This document shows positions 34,940 through 46,900 of a stretch of DNA of 64,000 bases, one piece after another (positions within the stretch are counted from its first letter, which is position 1; every line of letters starts with the position of its first letter). Where the stretch lies: NCBI GenBank assembly GCA_018343915.1, contig JABRWF010000001.1, positions 3,286,001 to 3,350,000 on the forward strand, given 5' to 3'. Position numbers and translations under genes: made by a program. The DNA is from Agroathelia rolfsii. Taxonomy: Eukaryota; Basidiomycota; Agaricomycetes; Amylocorticiales; Amylocorticiaceae. The notes beneath the pieces are model-generated. The model saw nothing but the letters and a program-made list of their open reading frames with translations, was not told the DNA's origin and did not search any database.

Positions 34940-37900
34940 ATGCAACGCGAACACATCCGCCGTGGATTCACTATATACGTCGCTTTTCGGTGTTCTAGAG
35001 GCTTGTTCAGACCCTGATTCTCGTTTCTGTATATACTAGTCATCAAAAAGTTGTCCTTGAGATAGACTTCTCTGGTTGTCTATGGGTAAGATGCAAATAT
35101 GCGCAATCCGGCATCGAGCAGGGCTCACCATTGGTTTCGTTTCTCAGGGATACACGGAAATAACTATTGTACCTACCAGCAAGGATCTCAAAACAATCCA
35201 CCTGCATTCGAGGCAATGCAGTACGTAGGCGCCTACATTATGTTGAAACCTCAGTTCTGACGCTTGCTAATCCTTTCAGCGATACATTCCGTTCGAGTTG
35301 CATCACACCCTGCAGACTTTGTTTACTACGACCCGCTTACCAACATCTCTCTAAGTAACGCTGAGGACTGCCACAATCACCCCGAACTCAAACGTAAGAT
35401 ATACTCGGCGCTTGCGGAAGGAGATGAAGGGGAGCTGTCAATATCGATACCAAAGGAGGTCAATTTGAGACAACTAGGTAGTGTTGTTCCCCGTGGCATT
35501 GGCGAAGGTGTGGAAATCCGCCTATAGAAATGATTTTCATATTAATTCCTTTCAAGTTGGGACGCCAGAACCCTCCACACCGGGGCCGGCGCTTGCGACT
35601 GCGGAGTCCGGGGCTGTAGTCATTCGCGTTGATTATAGCCTTAGAAATCCTGTCGACGGATTTCAGTTTGTGCTACCAACGGACTCGTATCCTTATGTAA
35701 GTAGCAAGGCCTATTCACGTAGAAAACCAATGCAAATGACGTCTTTCGATTCTCTAGAGAGTTCCTCACGCATATACGACTCCCTCATCCCCTGATTCGG
35801 CACGGTGTTGGGTTCCATGCGTTGACAATTTATGGGAGAAATGTACCTGGGAGTTTGAATTCGTGGTCCCTCGGTATCTGGAGGAGCAAAATCCGGAAGA
35901 GGACGATTATGAATCAGATGCACCAGAGGCTGTTCCCACAATCGTGGTCTGTAGTGGGGAGCTGACGGAGCAGGTGCGTCTTTGCTTTTTGGGGTTTTTA
36001 TTATTGTTATCGAGGTATTCACATTATCACAGGTTGCTCATCCCAATAACTCGAACAAGACCATCTTCCTGTTCTCGCAAGCCGTTACAACATCTGTTCA
36101 ACACATAGCCTTCGCTGCAGGACCTTTTCATGTTTATCAAATACCAAATGATTCGGCATTGGAAGAGGTGCCGGGCTCGTCCCAATCTCTCATGCACGCA
36201 TTCTGCCTTCCTGGTCACGAAGTAATGATGAAGTACACTACGTCATTTCTTCGCAGCGCCATGAACTTTTACTCGACGGAGTTGGGCTCATACCCCTTCG
36301 GCTCATTCAAAATTGTGATGGTAGATGAGCTTCCGACACAGCGTTTCGATAGTGCGACATTATCACTCGTGACGACCGATATTCTTCACGGCGAGGACGC
36401 TATTGAACAGCTCCTAGAGGCACGCCATTCACTCAGTCATGCCCTCGCTTGCCAATGGGTTGGAATGAATATTCATCAGAAAGTCTGGTCTGACACATGG
36501 TTGATCAACGGCTTGGGACTGTACATCACTGGTCTCTTCTTGAAGAAGCTATTGGGAAACAATGAATATCGCTATCGCATCAAAAAGGACATGCAGCGCG
36601 TCATCGAATGGGACAATGGCTCTATGCCTCCGATTTGTCAACCGCAAAACCCTGATCCGCCTGATGCGTCCGTTCTGCCGTTCATCAACCTGAAAGCGCC
36701 ATTAGTTCTTCACATGTTGGACAAAAAGCTGGGCAAGTCGGGTACATCGTTGGGCCTGTCACGTGTGTTACCCAAGATTTTTCTTTCGGCTATTAGTGGA
36801 GAACTGCCCAATAACGCGCTTTCGACGCATTCCTTCTTGCGTATGTGTCGAAAGGTCAGTGGTGTGGATCTCAGACAGTTTACGGAGCAATGGATACATG
36901 GCAGTGGTTGTCCTGCGTTTGGGTTTTCTGCGTCATTCAACCGGAAGAAGATGGCAGTGGAAATCACGATGCGACAGGAGGTGCCTGCATGGACTGCTCT
37001 GCAGAATAACGAGATTTCGAAGGCGCTTCTGAAGCCGGTGCAGTTGTTCGAGGTATTCTATCGCTTTCGTGTCGTATTTCCCTCTGTCCTAACATCATCG
37101 TAGGGTACGATGACAGTCCGCATTCATGAGGCCGATGGGACGCCTTACGAACATGTTCTTGATATCCGTTCAAATTTCAAGCGCTATGAAGTGCCCTTCA
37201 ACACTAAATACAAACGTGTTCGTCGCAATACGAAGCGGTATCTTGCTCGTCAGATGGCTGCTCAAGCAGCAGCAGAGGGCGACGCCGAGGCGGCAGAAGC
37301 GATGGGACAGGTTGACATGGGCTTCGGCTTGGAGATTTGGGAAAAGGAGCAGGAGCGAGAGAATTGGAAAGTGTCAGACTGGACCGAGGAGGAGGAACAG
37401 GCGATGTCGGGAGCCACGTATGAGTGGATTCGTATGGATGCAGATTTTGAGTGGATTGCTGGTATTGCATTCGAGCAGCCTGACTTCATGTGGGTGTCGC
37501 AGCTGCAGCGGGACAGGGACGTTGTGGCACAGCTAGAGGTAAGTATTCGAAAAGATTAAAGTTACATGGTACTAACAACTAGCGTATAGGCTGTTCATGC
37601 GCTTATCAAACAACCAACAGCCATCGTTTCAAGCACCCTGACTAAGACGGTCTTAGTGTCTAATTATTACTATCGAATTCGATGCGAAGCTGCTTTGGGC
37701 CTTGTGCAGGTCTGTCCTCTTTTTGCTTCGTTTAATATATTCTTAACAAAACGAACACTGTTAGTGTGCAATACGAAAACTAGACTTTTTGGGTTTATTC
37801 CATCTCTTCAAGCTTTTCCTGAGATTTTGCTACGAGCCCGAAGATCCGAATCAAGACCTTTTCACCCATAGCTATGTACCAAAACCCAACAACTTTTCGT

Positions 37901-40900
37901 ATTTACCGGATTATTTTGTTCGCAAGGTATGGCCTAGTATGAATTCTGGAGATTTATAGTTGATCTCACTATTTTACGCTCTTATAGAGTCTCATCAATG
38001 CCATTTCTCGCGTTCGTTTTGAAAATGGCAAAACGCCTTCAATTGTGCGGCAGTTCTTGATCGATCAGTTACGCTACAATGACAACACTTCCAATCCCGT
38101 TAGTGTTTTTTTTCTCATGGCATTCTGTTTCTGACTTTACGGTTTGATAGTTCTCGGACGCCTTCTATATTTGTACTATAATATCTGCTCTAGCATGTGC
38201 TTCCGTTTCTACAGTGCCACCTGAACGCGGAGAATTCGTGACCACCGATAATCGTGACGAACATACATCCGAGGACATCGATCTTATCAAGCGTGCTGAG
38301 GTGGAAATTGAGAGATATCGTAGCATGGACAGACTTATTCCTTCGGCACACAATATTGTGACTGTTGCTACATTAGAGGTATGGCTCATATACATACTTT
38401 AAGCTGTCAGACTAATGCTTTGCACTAGTTCTACATGATTCTCTCACTCGCTACGTTGATTCCTGATCGTTCCAAGGTCTTCTTCCCGTTGACCAGGTTA
38501 GTTTTTTATTTTTTATTTTATTTCTCTTGCTCAGTTTGAATTACACCTTACTTCCATTGGTAGGGAGGGGAACTATACTCAAGTTCGGATTGCCGCTTTC
38601 GATGGCTTATTCCTCACGAAATGGTACACGCCTGATATGATGGAGTACATGTTGGCTGTCATGGCAAAGGATCCGTCTCGAATTATACGTCGGCATGTAG
38701 CCCGTGGGGCTTGCCAGAGTCTCGCCCTTCTTGTGTCCATGGGCGAACTCAAGTCCTCAGTCAAGGAAACTGAATCACTCCTTATCGAGGAAGATGGCGC
38801 AACGGCCGAGAAAACCAAGGAAGCCGCAAAGAAGAGTGACGTAGACCTGATGATCAAGATTCTTCGCAAGGATCGCGATGTGGGTAAGAATGAAATTCTG
38901 CGAAAGTACATCATGCCCATCATTCTGTGAGTAACTTGGTTTGTTCTAAATATTGACTGTTCATTGACTGTGTTGTTCCGTAGTGCTCCGGATGTTGATC
39001 ATGAAGTTCGCTGGAGTGCCCTCAAACTCGCCGATATACTTGTTCGCGGAGTCGAAGAAGTGCCACCAAAGGTGACGATACATTTGCCGCCTACCCCAGT
39101 GACAGAGACGGCCCCCGCTTTACCCGCCGTTAAGGCACAACCTAAGGTTCACCTCACACCTTCGATCAAAGTCGGCGGTACTGGGACTCCAGCAAGAAGT
39201 CCTTTGGTGCCATTCACTCCCGCGCCCAAGGTCAAACTGCCTCTCGTCACACAGCAGCCAACACCTTCTCCTCGAACACCCGTCATGGCCAATTTTCCCT
39301 CGCGTAACGGGACACACCCTGCGACTGGTAGCGTGATCTTACCTTCACTGAAAAGGAAGGGTCGTCCGCCCAGGACAGACAAGATTCCGACGGCTCCGAA
39401 AGCCCAGGCTGCGGGCATGAGTATCAACGATCTCAAAGCTTGCAGAAGCGCGTTGAAGAAACTCAACACCTCGAAAGCAGCTTCTCTTTTCTTGCAGCCT
39501 GTTGATCCAGTGCGAGACAAGGCCCCAAAGTACGTCTGTCATTTGGCTTAGTGGTGTAGCGTTTTTTTTTTTTTTTTTTTGATCTGAGGTTTCATAGTTA
39601 CTTCGAAATCATCAAGAACCCTATGGATCTCGGAACTATGGGTGCCAAGCTCGAGGCCGGAATGTATAAATCCAGAGCCGATTTCGAAGCTGACTTCAAC
39701 CTCATGATCAACAATGCGAAGACGTATAATTTGCCCGGTAGCTATGTTCACAACCAAGCAATCACATTGCTATTATTTTTCCAGAAACGTTTGTTTCTTT
39801 GCTGTCTTTATTTGGATAATTTCACTGATTAAATTACAGAATGGGCACGTATCAACAATACCCTGGAAGCTGCCGCTGCTCAGCCAGCTCCAACCAGGAT
39901 GCCTCCGCCTGCCGCTCCTGCACCTCATCCACGTCCGCCAGCTGTTCCTCCCTCGACACCCAAACCTGCTACAGTTCCTGACACGCCAACGGTATCTCGG
40001 CCGAGCATCAAACTCAAGTTGGGCAGCTCGCAGAGTAAATCGACGCCTACTCCTTCAGAGAAGACACCATCGGAAAAGACGCCGTCGGAGAAAGTGCCGC
40101 GTCCTCGTCTCAAGATACCGAAGCCTGCTCCCACCAATGAACCACCACCACCGGAGGTTGATGACGGCTCGCACGATTTGCTCCAGGAGGTCCTTGCCAT
40201 GGAAAAACAGGAGAAGGAAGGCAAGAAGCATACTAAACCTCACAAGGACCGTTCTGGATCTTTGCAACGTCCTCAAGGAGATGCATCTGCGCACGCTGCT
40301 AAGCGTAGAAAGGTTGACTTTGAAGACGACGATGTACTCAAAGCGTCTACCTCTGCGGCACCTACGCCATCGAAGGCGTCTCGTCCATCCGTTGATCTGC
40401 CGGCGAAGGCACCACTAAAGAGCTCAAAGGAATCTACTCCCACTGCGCCACTATCTGCGGCGCCGAAGCCTCCGACGTTGAAAATCAAGAAAGATCCTTC
40501 TGCAGCTCCTGAGCAGACAGTACCAGATACTCCTACTACGAAGTTATCGAAGGGCAAGGAGAAAGAACCAAGCAAGCCGACCCCCAGCCAAACACCTATT
40601 AAATCCAATAGAGACAAGAGCACATCAGCCCCAGACGCCAACGCCATTCCTATCAACGAGAGGAAATGTCGCGAAGTGCTCAGAGCCATTTCAAAGTTGA
40701 AGGAATATCCTATTTTTGCTCAGCCCGTCGACCCCATCCGCGATGGCTGTCCTACGTAAGTTTTTCTACTAAGGTCGAGTAATAGTCGCTTATTGCTTGT
40801 GTATAGGTATTTATCTGAAATCAAGGAACCTATGGACTTTGGTACAATGTTCTCGAAACTCTCCAAAGGAAAATATGCTACCATGGGCGAATTTCTGAGG

Positions 40901-41484
40901 GACGCCGACCTTGTCTTCGGCAACTGCCGCAAATTCAATCCTCCTGGCACATATCCTGTTATCTGTGCTGATGTGGTTGAAGGTGTTTTCAGGAAAGAGT
41001 GGTCAAAAGCGGCGCAGAAGAGGCTTGCTGGTAGTGACAAACGGGTTCTCCAAGGCATAATTAACACAATCATGAAGGAGGATGTGTAAGTGCTAGTATT
41101 CAATGGTACACATGTTGACTAAATACGGGCATCAACTTTAGGTCTTGGATTTTCCGTGTTGCCGTCGATCCCGTCCTTTTGGGTATTCCCACCTATTTTG
41201 ACGTCATTCCACGCAAGGATGCCCGAGATTTGTCGCTCATTAAATCTAAGCTCGATGCAGACAAATATGACTCCGTTGAGGCATTCGAGGCCGACGTCGA
41301 TCTTATGCTATACAACTGCGAAAAGTTTAACCACACCGATGCTGAGGTGCTCGCCATCGCACATAATTTCAAGAAACGTTTCCGGGAACTCATGGCTGGT
41401 TTCAAATCTGGGCTGTCTAAGAAGCGAAAAGAGGGAGAAAAGGGAGAAGCCCATCCTGCTGCGAAGAAAGTCAAATTGTTATGA
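34940..41484 (+). CDS. TAF2: TFIID subunit TAF2 with three bromodomains
   Basis: TFIID subunit that binds initiator DNA. Exons 34940-34989, 35040-35085, 35148-35220, 35280-35507, 35557-35696, 35758-35973, 36033-37052, 37104-37538, 37590-37709, 37765-37926, 37988-38098, 38151-38378, 38429-38496, 38564-38926, 38984-39529, 39598-39788, 39840-40755, 40807-41085, 41142-41484 give 1844 aa. Residues about 20-600 are the M1-aminopeptidase-like domain; the zinc site is lost (H-S-L-S-H in place of HExxH, then A-C-Q-W-V-G). A HEAT-like region follows to about 1090. The C-terminal third carries three bromodomains (about 1240-1335, 1610-1710, 1735-1830) with K-N-P-M-D-L-G-T-M, K-E-P-M-D-F-G-T-M and conserved Asn in K-T-Y-N, R-K-F-N and E-K-F-N. 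Linkers are Pro/Lys-rich. Start exon is the least certain part. Confidence 0.9.
39562..39580 (+). repeat. T19 homopolymer in TAF2 intron 15
   Basis: Run of about 19 T just inside the intron between the exon ending 39529 and the one starting 39598. It acts as, or sits near, the polypyrimidine tract of a 68-nt intron and directly precedes the first bromodomain exon. Confidence 0.8.
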
Positions 41485-41919
41485 TCACGTGTTTTGAATT
41501 TTGTGCTCATATCGATCACGGAATGAACACTTGTGTTTTACTTACATGTATTGTATAATATTCCTAGCTTATTCAAAGACATATATGGCTCCTATCCACT
41601 CTCGTAAGCTTGAATGATTTTATATATATACTAAATCCCTGGTTTTTGCCCGTGGGGGCTCGTCGGGACATTACAATTTTCCATTCCACACTCAATTTCA
41701 TATTTTCATTCCGATATCCGACACATTTATCAGCAATACTATACCTGTTATTCAGTCACTGGCAGGTTAACTACTACTAGGCTACACTACCACATTCACA
41801 CAGTAGCTGTTGAGGCATTGAAGGATTCAGAAACGGCTCCCTGTGCTATACCAATTCGTCCTTACCCGAGCAAAACGTCAAGAGAGTAGACAGCGTATCT
41901 CTTCCAGAATCTCTCCGCG
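41485..41919. other. Intergenic region TAF2 / LTV1
   Basis: 435 bp between two plus-strand genes. AT-rich after the TAF2 stop, then a pyrimidine-rich leader before 41920. No coding sign. Confidence 0.5.
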
Positions 41920-43799
41920 ATGCCACCAAAATCCAAGTCCATTTGGAGAGGGCCGAACAATCAACATTTTCAACTTGTGCATCGCTCCCAGCGTGATCCT
42001 TTAATCCACGATGAGAGTGCTAGCAAGCATGTTCTGAAGGCGATAGAAAGACCGAATTCCAAAGTGAGTAAGTTTCGCACTTGATGCCTATGCTGCCGAT
42101 AACATTTTTCGTTTTATCCTCAGGGGAAATCCCTACTTGACTTGGAAGCAACACTGCCCTCGGACCAGGTGGAACGGGATCGTGATCGAAATGTTGGGGA
42201 GGCAGCTTTATATGGAATCTACTACGACGATACCGAGTATAACTACATGCAACATCTCCGTCCCGTTGGGGTCGAGGAAGAAGGTGTTGAAAGTATCCTG
42301 ATCGAGGCACCCACATCCACAAAACCCAAAAACAAGGGCAAAGACAAGGCTCCAATCAGCTTGAGAGATCTACCTGCAGAAGTCCTTCCTTCGTTGACCG
42401 AGCTCCCACTTGATTACAGCTCTCAAGATGCCATTCCCGCTTCCATTTCCGGCCTGCACCCCGACATGGATCCTCATCTGCGCCAAACTCTTGAAGCATT
42501 GGAAGATGACGCATTCGTAGACGATGAGCTGGAGGATGATTTCTTTGGAGAGCTGGTAGCTGGTGGAGAGAGGGATGAAGACGATGAGCCGGATTACGAA
42601 TTCCAGGAATATGGTGTGCCAGAAGAAGCATCCGAAAAGTTTTCAAGTCATGAAGAAGATACTTTTGAGGCTCGTTTCGCAAAGTTCAAGCGGGAACAAA
42701 AAAGTCTTCCACCTTCGAGCGATATTGATTCGGATCTGGATGCTGCATCCGAAGGGGGAGATACTGTCACACAACTGCCTCAAATTCATGTTATAGGGGG
42801 TAAACGACGGCGCAAGGGGTCGTCCGAGGCTTCTGGATACAGCATGAGTAGCTCTTCAATGGTTAGAAATGAGGCACTACAAACACTGGATGAACGTTTT
42901 GACCAGGTGAATTTTACGCTCATGTACATGCTTGATTATTGGTCTAAAAACTTTTAGTTTATGGCTAAACATTATGGATCGGATGAAGATGACTTCGAAG
43001 ACAATGAAGATGAAACTACTTCCCAGGACTCGGATGAAGCCCCTGAGCTCATCGCCTCCCGAGAAGATTTCGGATCTATTATGGATGAATTCATGGGCAA
43101 ATACGAGGTGGTTGGAAGAAAGATGAATACCATTCTTGAAGGGGACAGCGGTGCAGACAAATTAAACACCTTGAGGAGGGCCATGGGACACGATGACGAC
43201 CGTATTCTTATCGAGAATGGCGACGGGATTGATGTTTCCGCTGGCGAAGCAGACGTGTGGGCCGAATATGATGATGACCCCAAAAAGGACCGATGGGATT
43301 GTGAGACTATCCTGAGTGAGTCGCCTGTTTGTCACCTCAGTCCTTAGCTTGGATGTCATATAATATTTTGACTAGCAACGTACACAAACCTCGAAAACCA
43401 TCCTCGTCTTATCCGTGCTCGTGAACCAAGATCAACGAGTAAAATCACTCTAGACCCAAAGACCGGACTTCCTTCTATCGCGAAAGCGAAAATTCCACAT
43501 CCAACTAAACCGGTAACAGACGCTGCACACGATGGACTTGATTTATCAGGTTGCGTTAAACTACATTATTGCTGGTATTTGCCTGAGAACTGAAAGTAAT
43601 TGCAGAACCTTGCAAAACTGTTGCAAGACCACGTAACGAGTTGAAGGAGGATAAGAAGGCGCGCAAGCAACAGGTTAAAGCGGAGCGTCAAGCCCGGAGA
43701 GCAAGCAAGAAATCTACAAAAGAGCAGTTTTCTACGGAGATGAAGCAGCAAAAACGTAACCTAATGAGCACAGATGCTTCCAAGATGCACAAGCTGTAA
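41920..43799 (+). CDS. LTV1: LTV1, 40S ribosome assembly factor
   Basis: Assembly factor for the 40S subunit that rides with the pre-40S particle from nucleus to cytoplasm. Exons 41920-42063, 42124-42906, 42958-43315, 43376-43549, 43606-43799 give 550 aa. Start M-P-P-K-S-K-S-I-W-R is the family N-terminus, followed by F-Q-L-V-H-R-S-Q-R-D-P; L-D-Y-S-S-Q-D-A-I; long acidic blocks; the conserved W-D-C-E-T-I-L-T-T-Y-T-N-L-E-N-H-P split by intron 3; and a basic C-terminal helix (Q-Q-K-R-N-L). Convergent with FAB1 (159 bp between stops). Confidence 0.93.
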
Positions 43800-43958
43800 A
43801 TTGATTATGTGTACGTAAGATCATGATGGATTATTCAACATGCCAAAGAGGTATCGAATCGCGAAAGGGTAAATAACTACAGTATTGATGAGAGACGTCC
43901 AAGTACGTGAAAATGAGGTTTAAGAGTAACATTGATAATGATGATCATAACAGTTCGT

Positions 43959-46900
43959 CTACCAATCCTTCCAGAGTTCGGCAAGTGTGTTTAAATCTTC
44001 TTCAGGAAAATCCTTTTGTTTCATCCACCGATCTGGGATCTGCTAGGAGTTAGGAAAAGATAACAAAAAGAAAGGAATAAGCAAAGAAAAGCACACCAGA
44101 GGGAAATATCGCTCCATGGCACTAATGAAGCGTTGACGATACTGTACAGGACTAAGGATGGTTGGTTCTCCTTTGCCAACTCCACCAAGGAATGTGGACT
44201 CTTTAACCCAGCTTTCGAGTTTCTTGTCCCAAGTATAGGTACGGACATAGTCTGTTAACGGATAAGTGACCGGATCTTCTCTTTGATTGTGGATTAAGAA
44301 CGTACCGACGATCCCAATAACAAGCTCATTAGTAGTATTGTCGACTCCCACGACTAAAGAGTAGTCCATAACGTTGATATTAGCAAGGAATTTGCTGTCG
44401 TTATACAATAGCCATCTCAAGATTCGTTTTGAGTGTTCACGAAGATAGAAAGGAGCAAGATGAGCGGCTGTCGGAAGAAATTGGTTTAAGGTTAACAGCA
44501 ATGCAATAGCATTCAAAGCTTACTTTCAACAAGATTTTCATCCAAAAGCACCTCGTTCTCACGCCCGGTCGATTGTACATGACGATTGCGCGTAGATCCC
44601 TTCAAATCGTATATCTGTAGGACGATGAGCCTTTAGAGCAGAACTTAAAAAAGGGGGTCGGGCTATAACCTTGCTAAACCTCCGATCGTAAAAGAGATTT
44701 TCCATGACAATAAGACTCATTTGCATTGTTTTTAGCTTAGCGCCATCCTTTCTGATCTTCCTCCAGGTAATTTTATAAATACCGAAGACCTTTGCAAGAA
44801 GAGTGGGTCGCTACATGCAATGATTAGAGCGACGCATACCTGTTGATACATATAAACTCACATTCTCCGATATGGCGGAGGACATGTAATCAAAATAAGC
44901 TGGTGCAAATGTCTCCATCGTCTGCAATTCTGGCTTTGACAACTCTTTAGCGATGAAACGATCGTCTATTTTTAAGGTTAGATGCCACTCGGGAAAATGA
45001 AAGACCTGGTTTCATACCCCTTGTCTTCAAGAATGCAGATCCCGATTTGCCACCACTTGCATCCCATTTGAGACATCTAGCAAGGGATTCAACAATACTC
45101 TTTTCGCAATCGTAATTGCGTCGGAGAGCATCAAATTGCTCAGGGTACAGAATTGTACAAGAGATTGCCAGGTCATTTGTTTCTAGTGCTGATAAATAGA
45201 TGCATTAGATATAGTCTTGCTTAAATGTTTAGAGAAACCTACTGATAGCCCAAGGTGCCTTGGAAGATGGCACGCGAAGTTCGTCGGTAGGATTAGAAGA
45301 ATCGGTGCCGTCCATATTGACTACACCCCATGTAGATTGTGTTTCCATAGTAGATCTATCATCGTCGGGCATGAATGCTTCACCACTGTCAGTTAGTTTA
45401 ACTTCTCGGACCAGCCTCTTTTCCGCGCGAGACTTCGCCAAGAGATCACTATACGATTTAGATCTGAAATCAATGCTTAGACATCAATAATTATTCGGAA
45501 GGGAAACGGGTGTACTAACCGAAGGGCCATTGCAATAATGGATGTCGGTTCATCCGTGCGCACAGCTATGGAAGAATCACGGAAAAGATGCTCCGGATCG
45601 CCCCCGGCGTCATCATGTTCAAGATCAAGACGTTGTCTAGGTGGTGGGTGCCAGAACCCAGTCAATGCCTTCAGGATGGAGTTACGCTCCGTGCCACTAC
45701 CTGTTTCTACTTCCAAGATTTGTGAAGTCGAAGTCGATTCTCTCTCTGATGAGGGGATAGATGGAGTGGGTGGTGCCGAGCTACTGTCTTCGCGTTTGTC
45801 TACTTGCACCACTTGGGCTGTTTCAGAATCCTTGCTTGTTTCAGATGGTCTCTTATTCGTTGACGGGGAAGTTTCTTCGGGAGGCTTTTGTTCTAGCGGG
45901 GGATTTGGCAAGTTGCTTGGACCCTCAAAAGATGACTCCAAAGATGTAAAAGCACTCGACTTTTTGTTCTTGTTGGTTTCTTCTTCACCTTCACCTTCAT
46001 CGTCTGCTTCGCTCGAGGGGTCATCACTATCAGATTCATCTCGAATGGCGTCCTTGACGCTATCGAGAATCTCGACTTTTGTGCGTGCAGATGCCACAGG
46101 ACGAGCTCTCCGACCATGAAGGACACTATACCGACGATTCGCACGCTCATTGTCTTTATTGAGACGCTCAAATTGTTTCGCGATATTAGACACTTTGCCG
46201 CCGGGTATGCCTGTCGGGCGCCTGAATGTAGATTTGGGCCCGGCTGTCGGAGTTGGACGGGCAGCCTTTTCTCCCCGAGAAGGAATACGGTAGTTGGACT
46301 TTCCTTTTCCGAGCCTATTGTTGCTTGTAGTTGGAGCATTGAATGCCGCAGGGAATCTTCCGCTTGGAGTAGGACTACTAGGTGGAACAAATTGATGGGG
46401 ATTTAGCTGAGATGGCTGGGCGGAGATACCAGGACCTGGGATACGAGAGCCTTGGGTTGTTGTGCTCGCGATTCTTCGAGTACGTGCACTTGGATGGCGA
46501 GAGTTGACGCTAGCAGCATAGCCTTGATCGATATCGGACGTTTGTTGGTTATGGGAGGGTTGATGGTGCCGGCTCCTGTTAGTGCGAGTTTGGTTTCTGG
46601 CCAGGGGTGCGGGATATTCTGCTTCACTTTCGGAAATGGGCATCGGTGGGGCCAAAGCTGTCTTTGCCAGATCACGAACCCCTTCCGCGGGGAGGATATC
46701 CGAATATTTCTTTACAAGGTCTGCGACCGAAGGCTGCTGTGCTGAACGCTTCGGCAACCTAGTTTTCGGGAGACGGGCAGGTCGTCGCATTCTCATTTCC
46801 TCGTCCTCCTATTTATTCCATATAAATGAGACAAACTATTACTATATTTATTTATGAAGAATTATACCTGTGTAGCCGGGATAGGTTCCAAGTTCGACTG

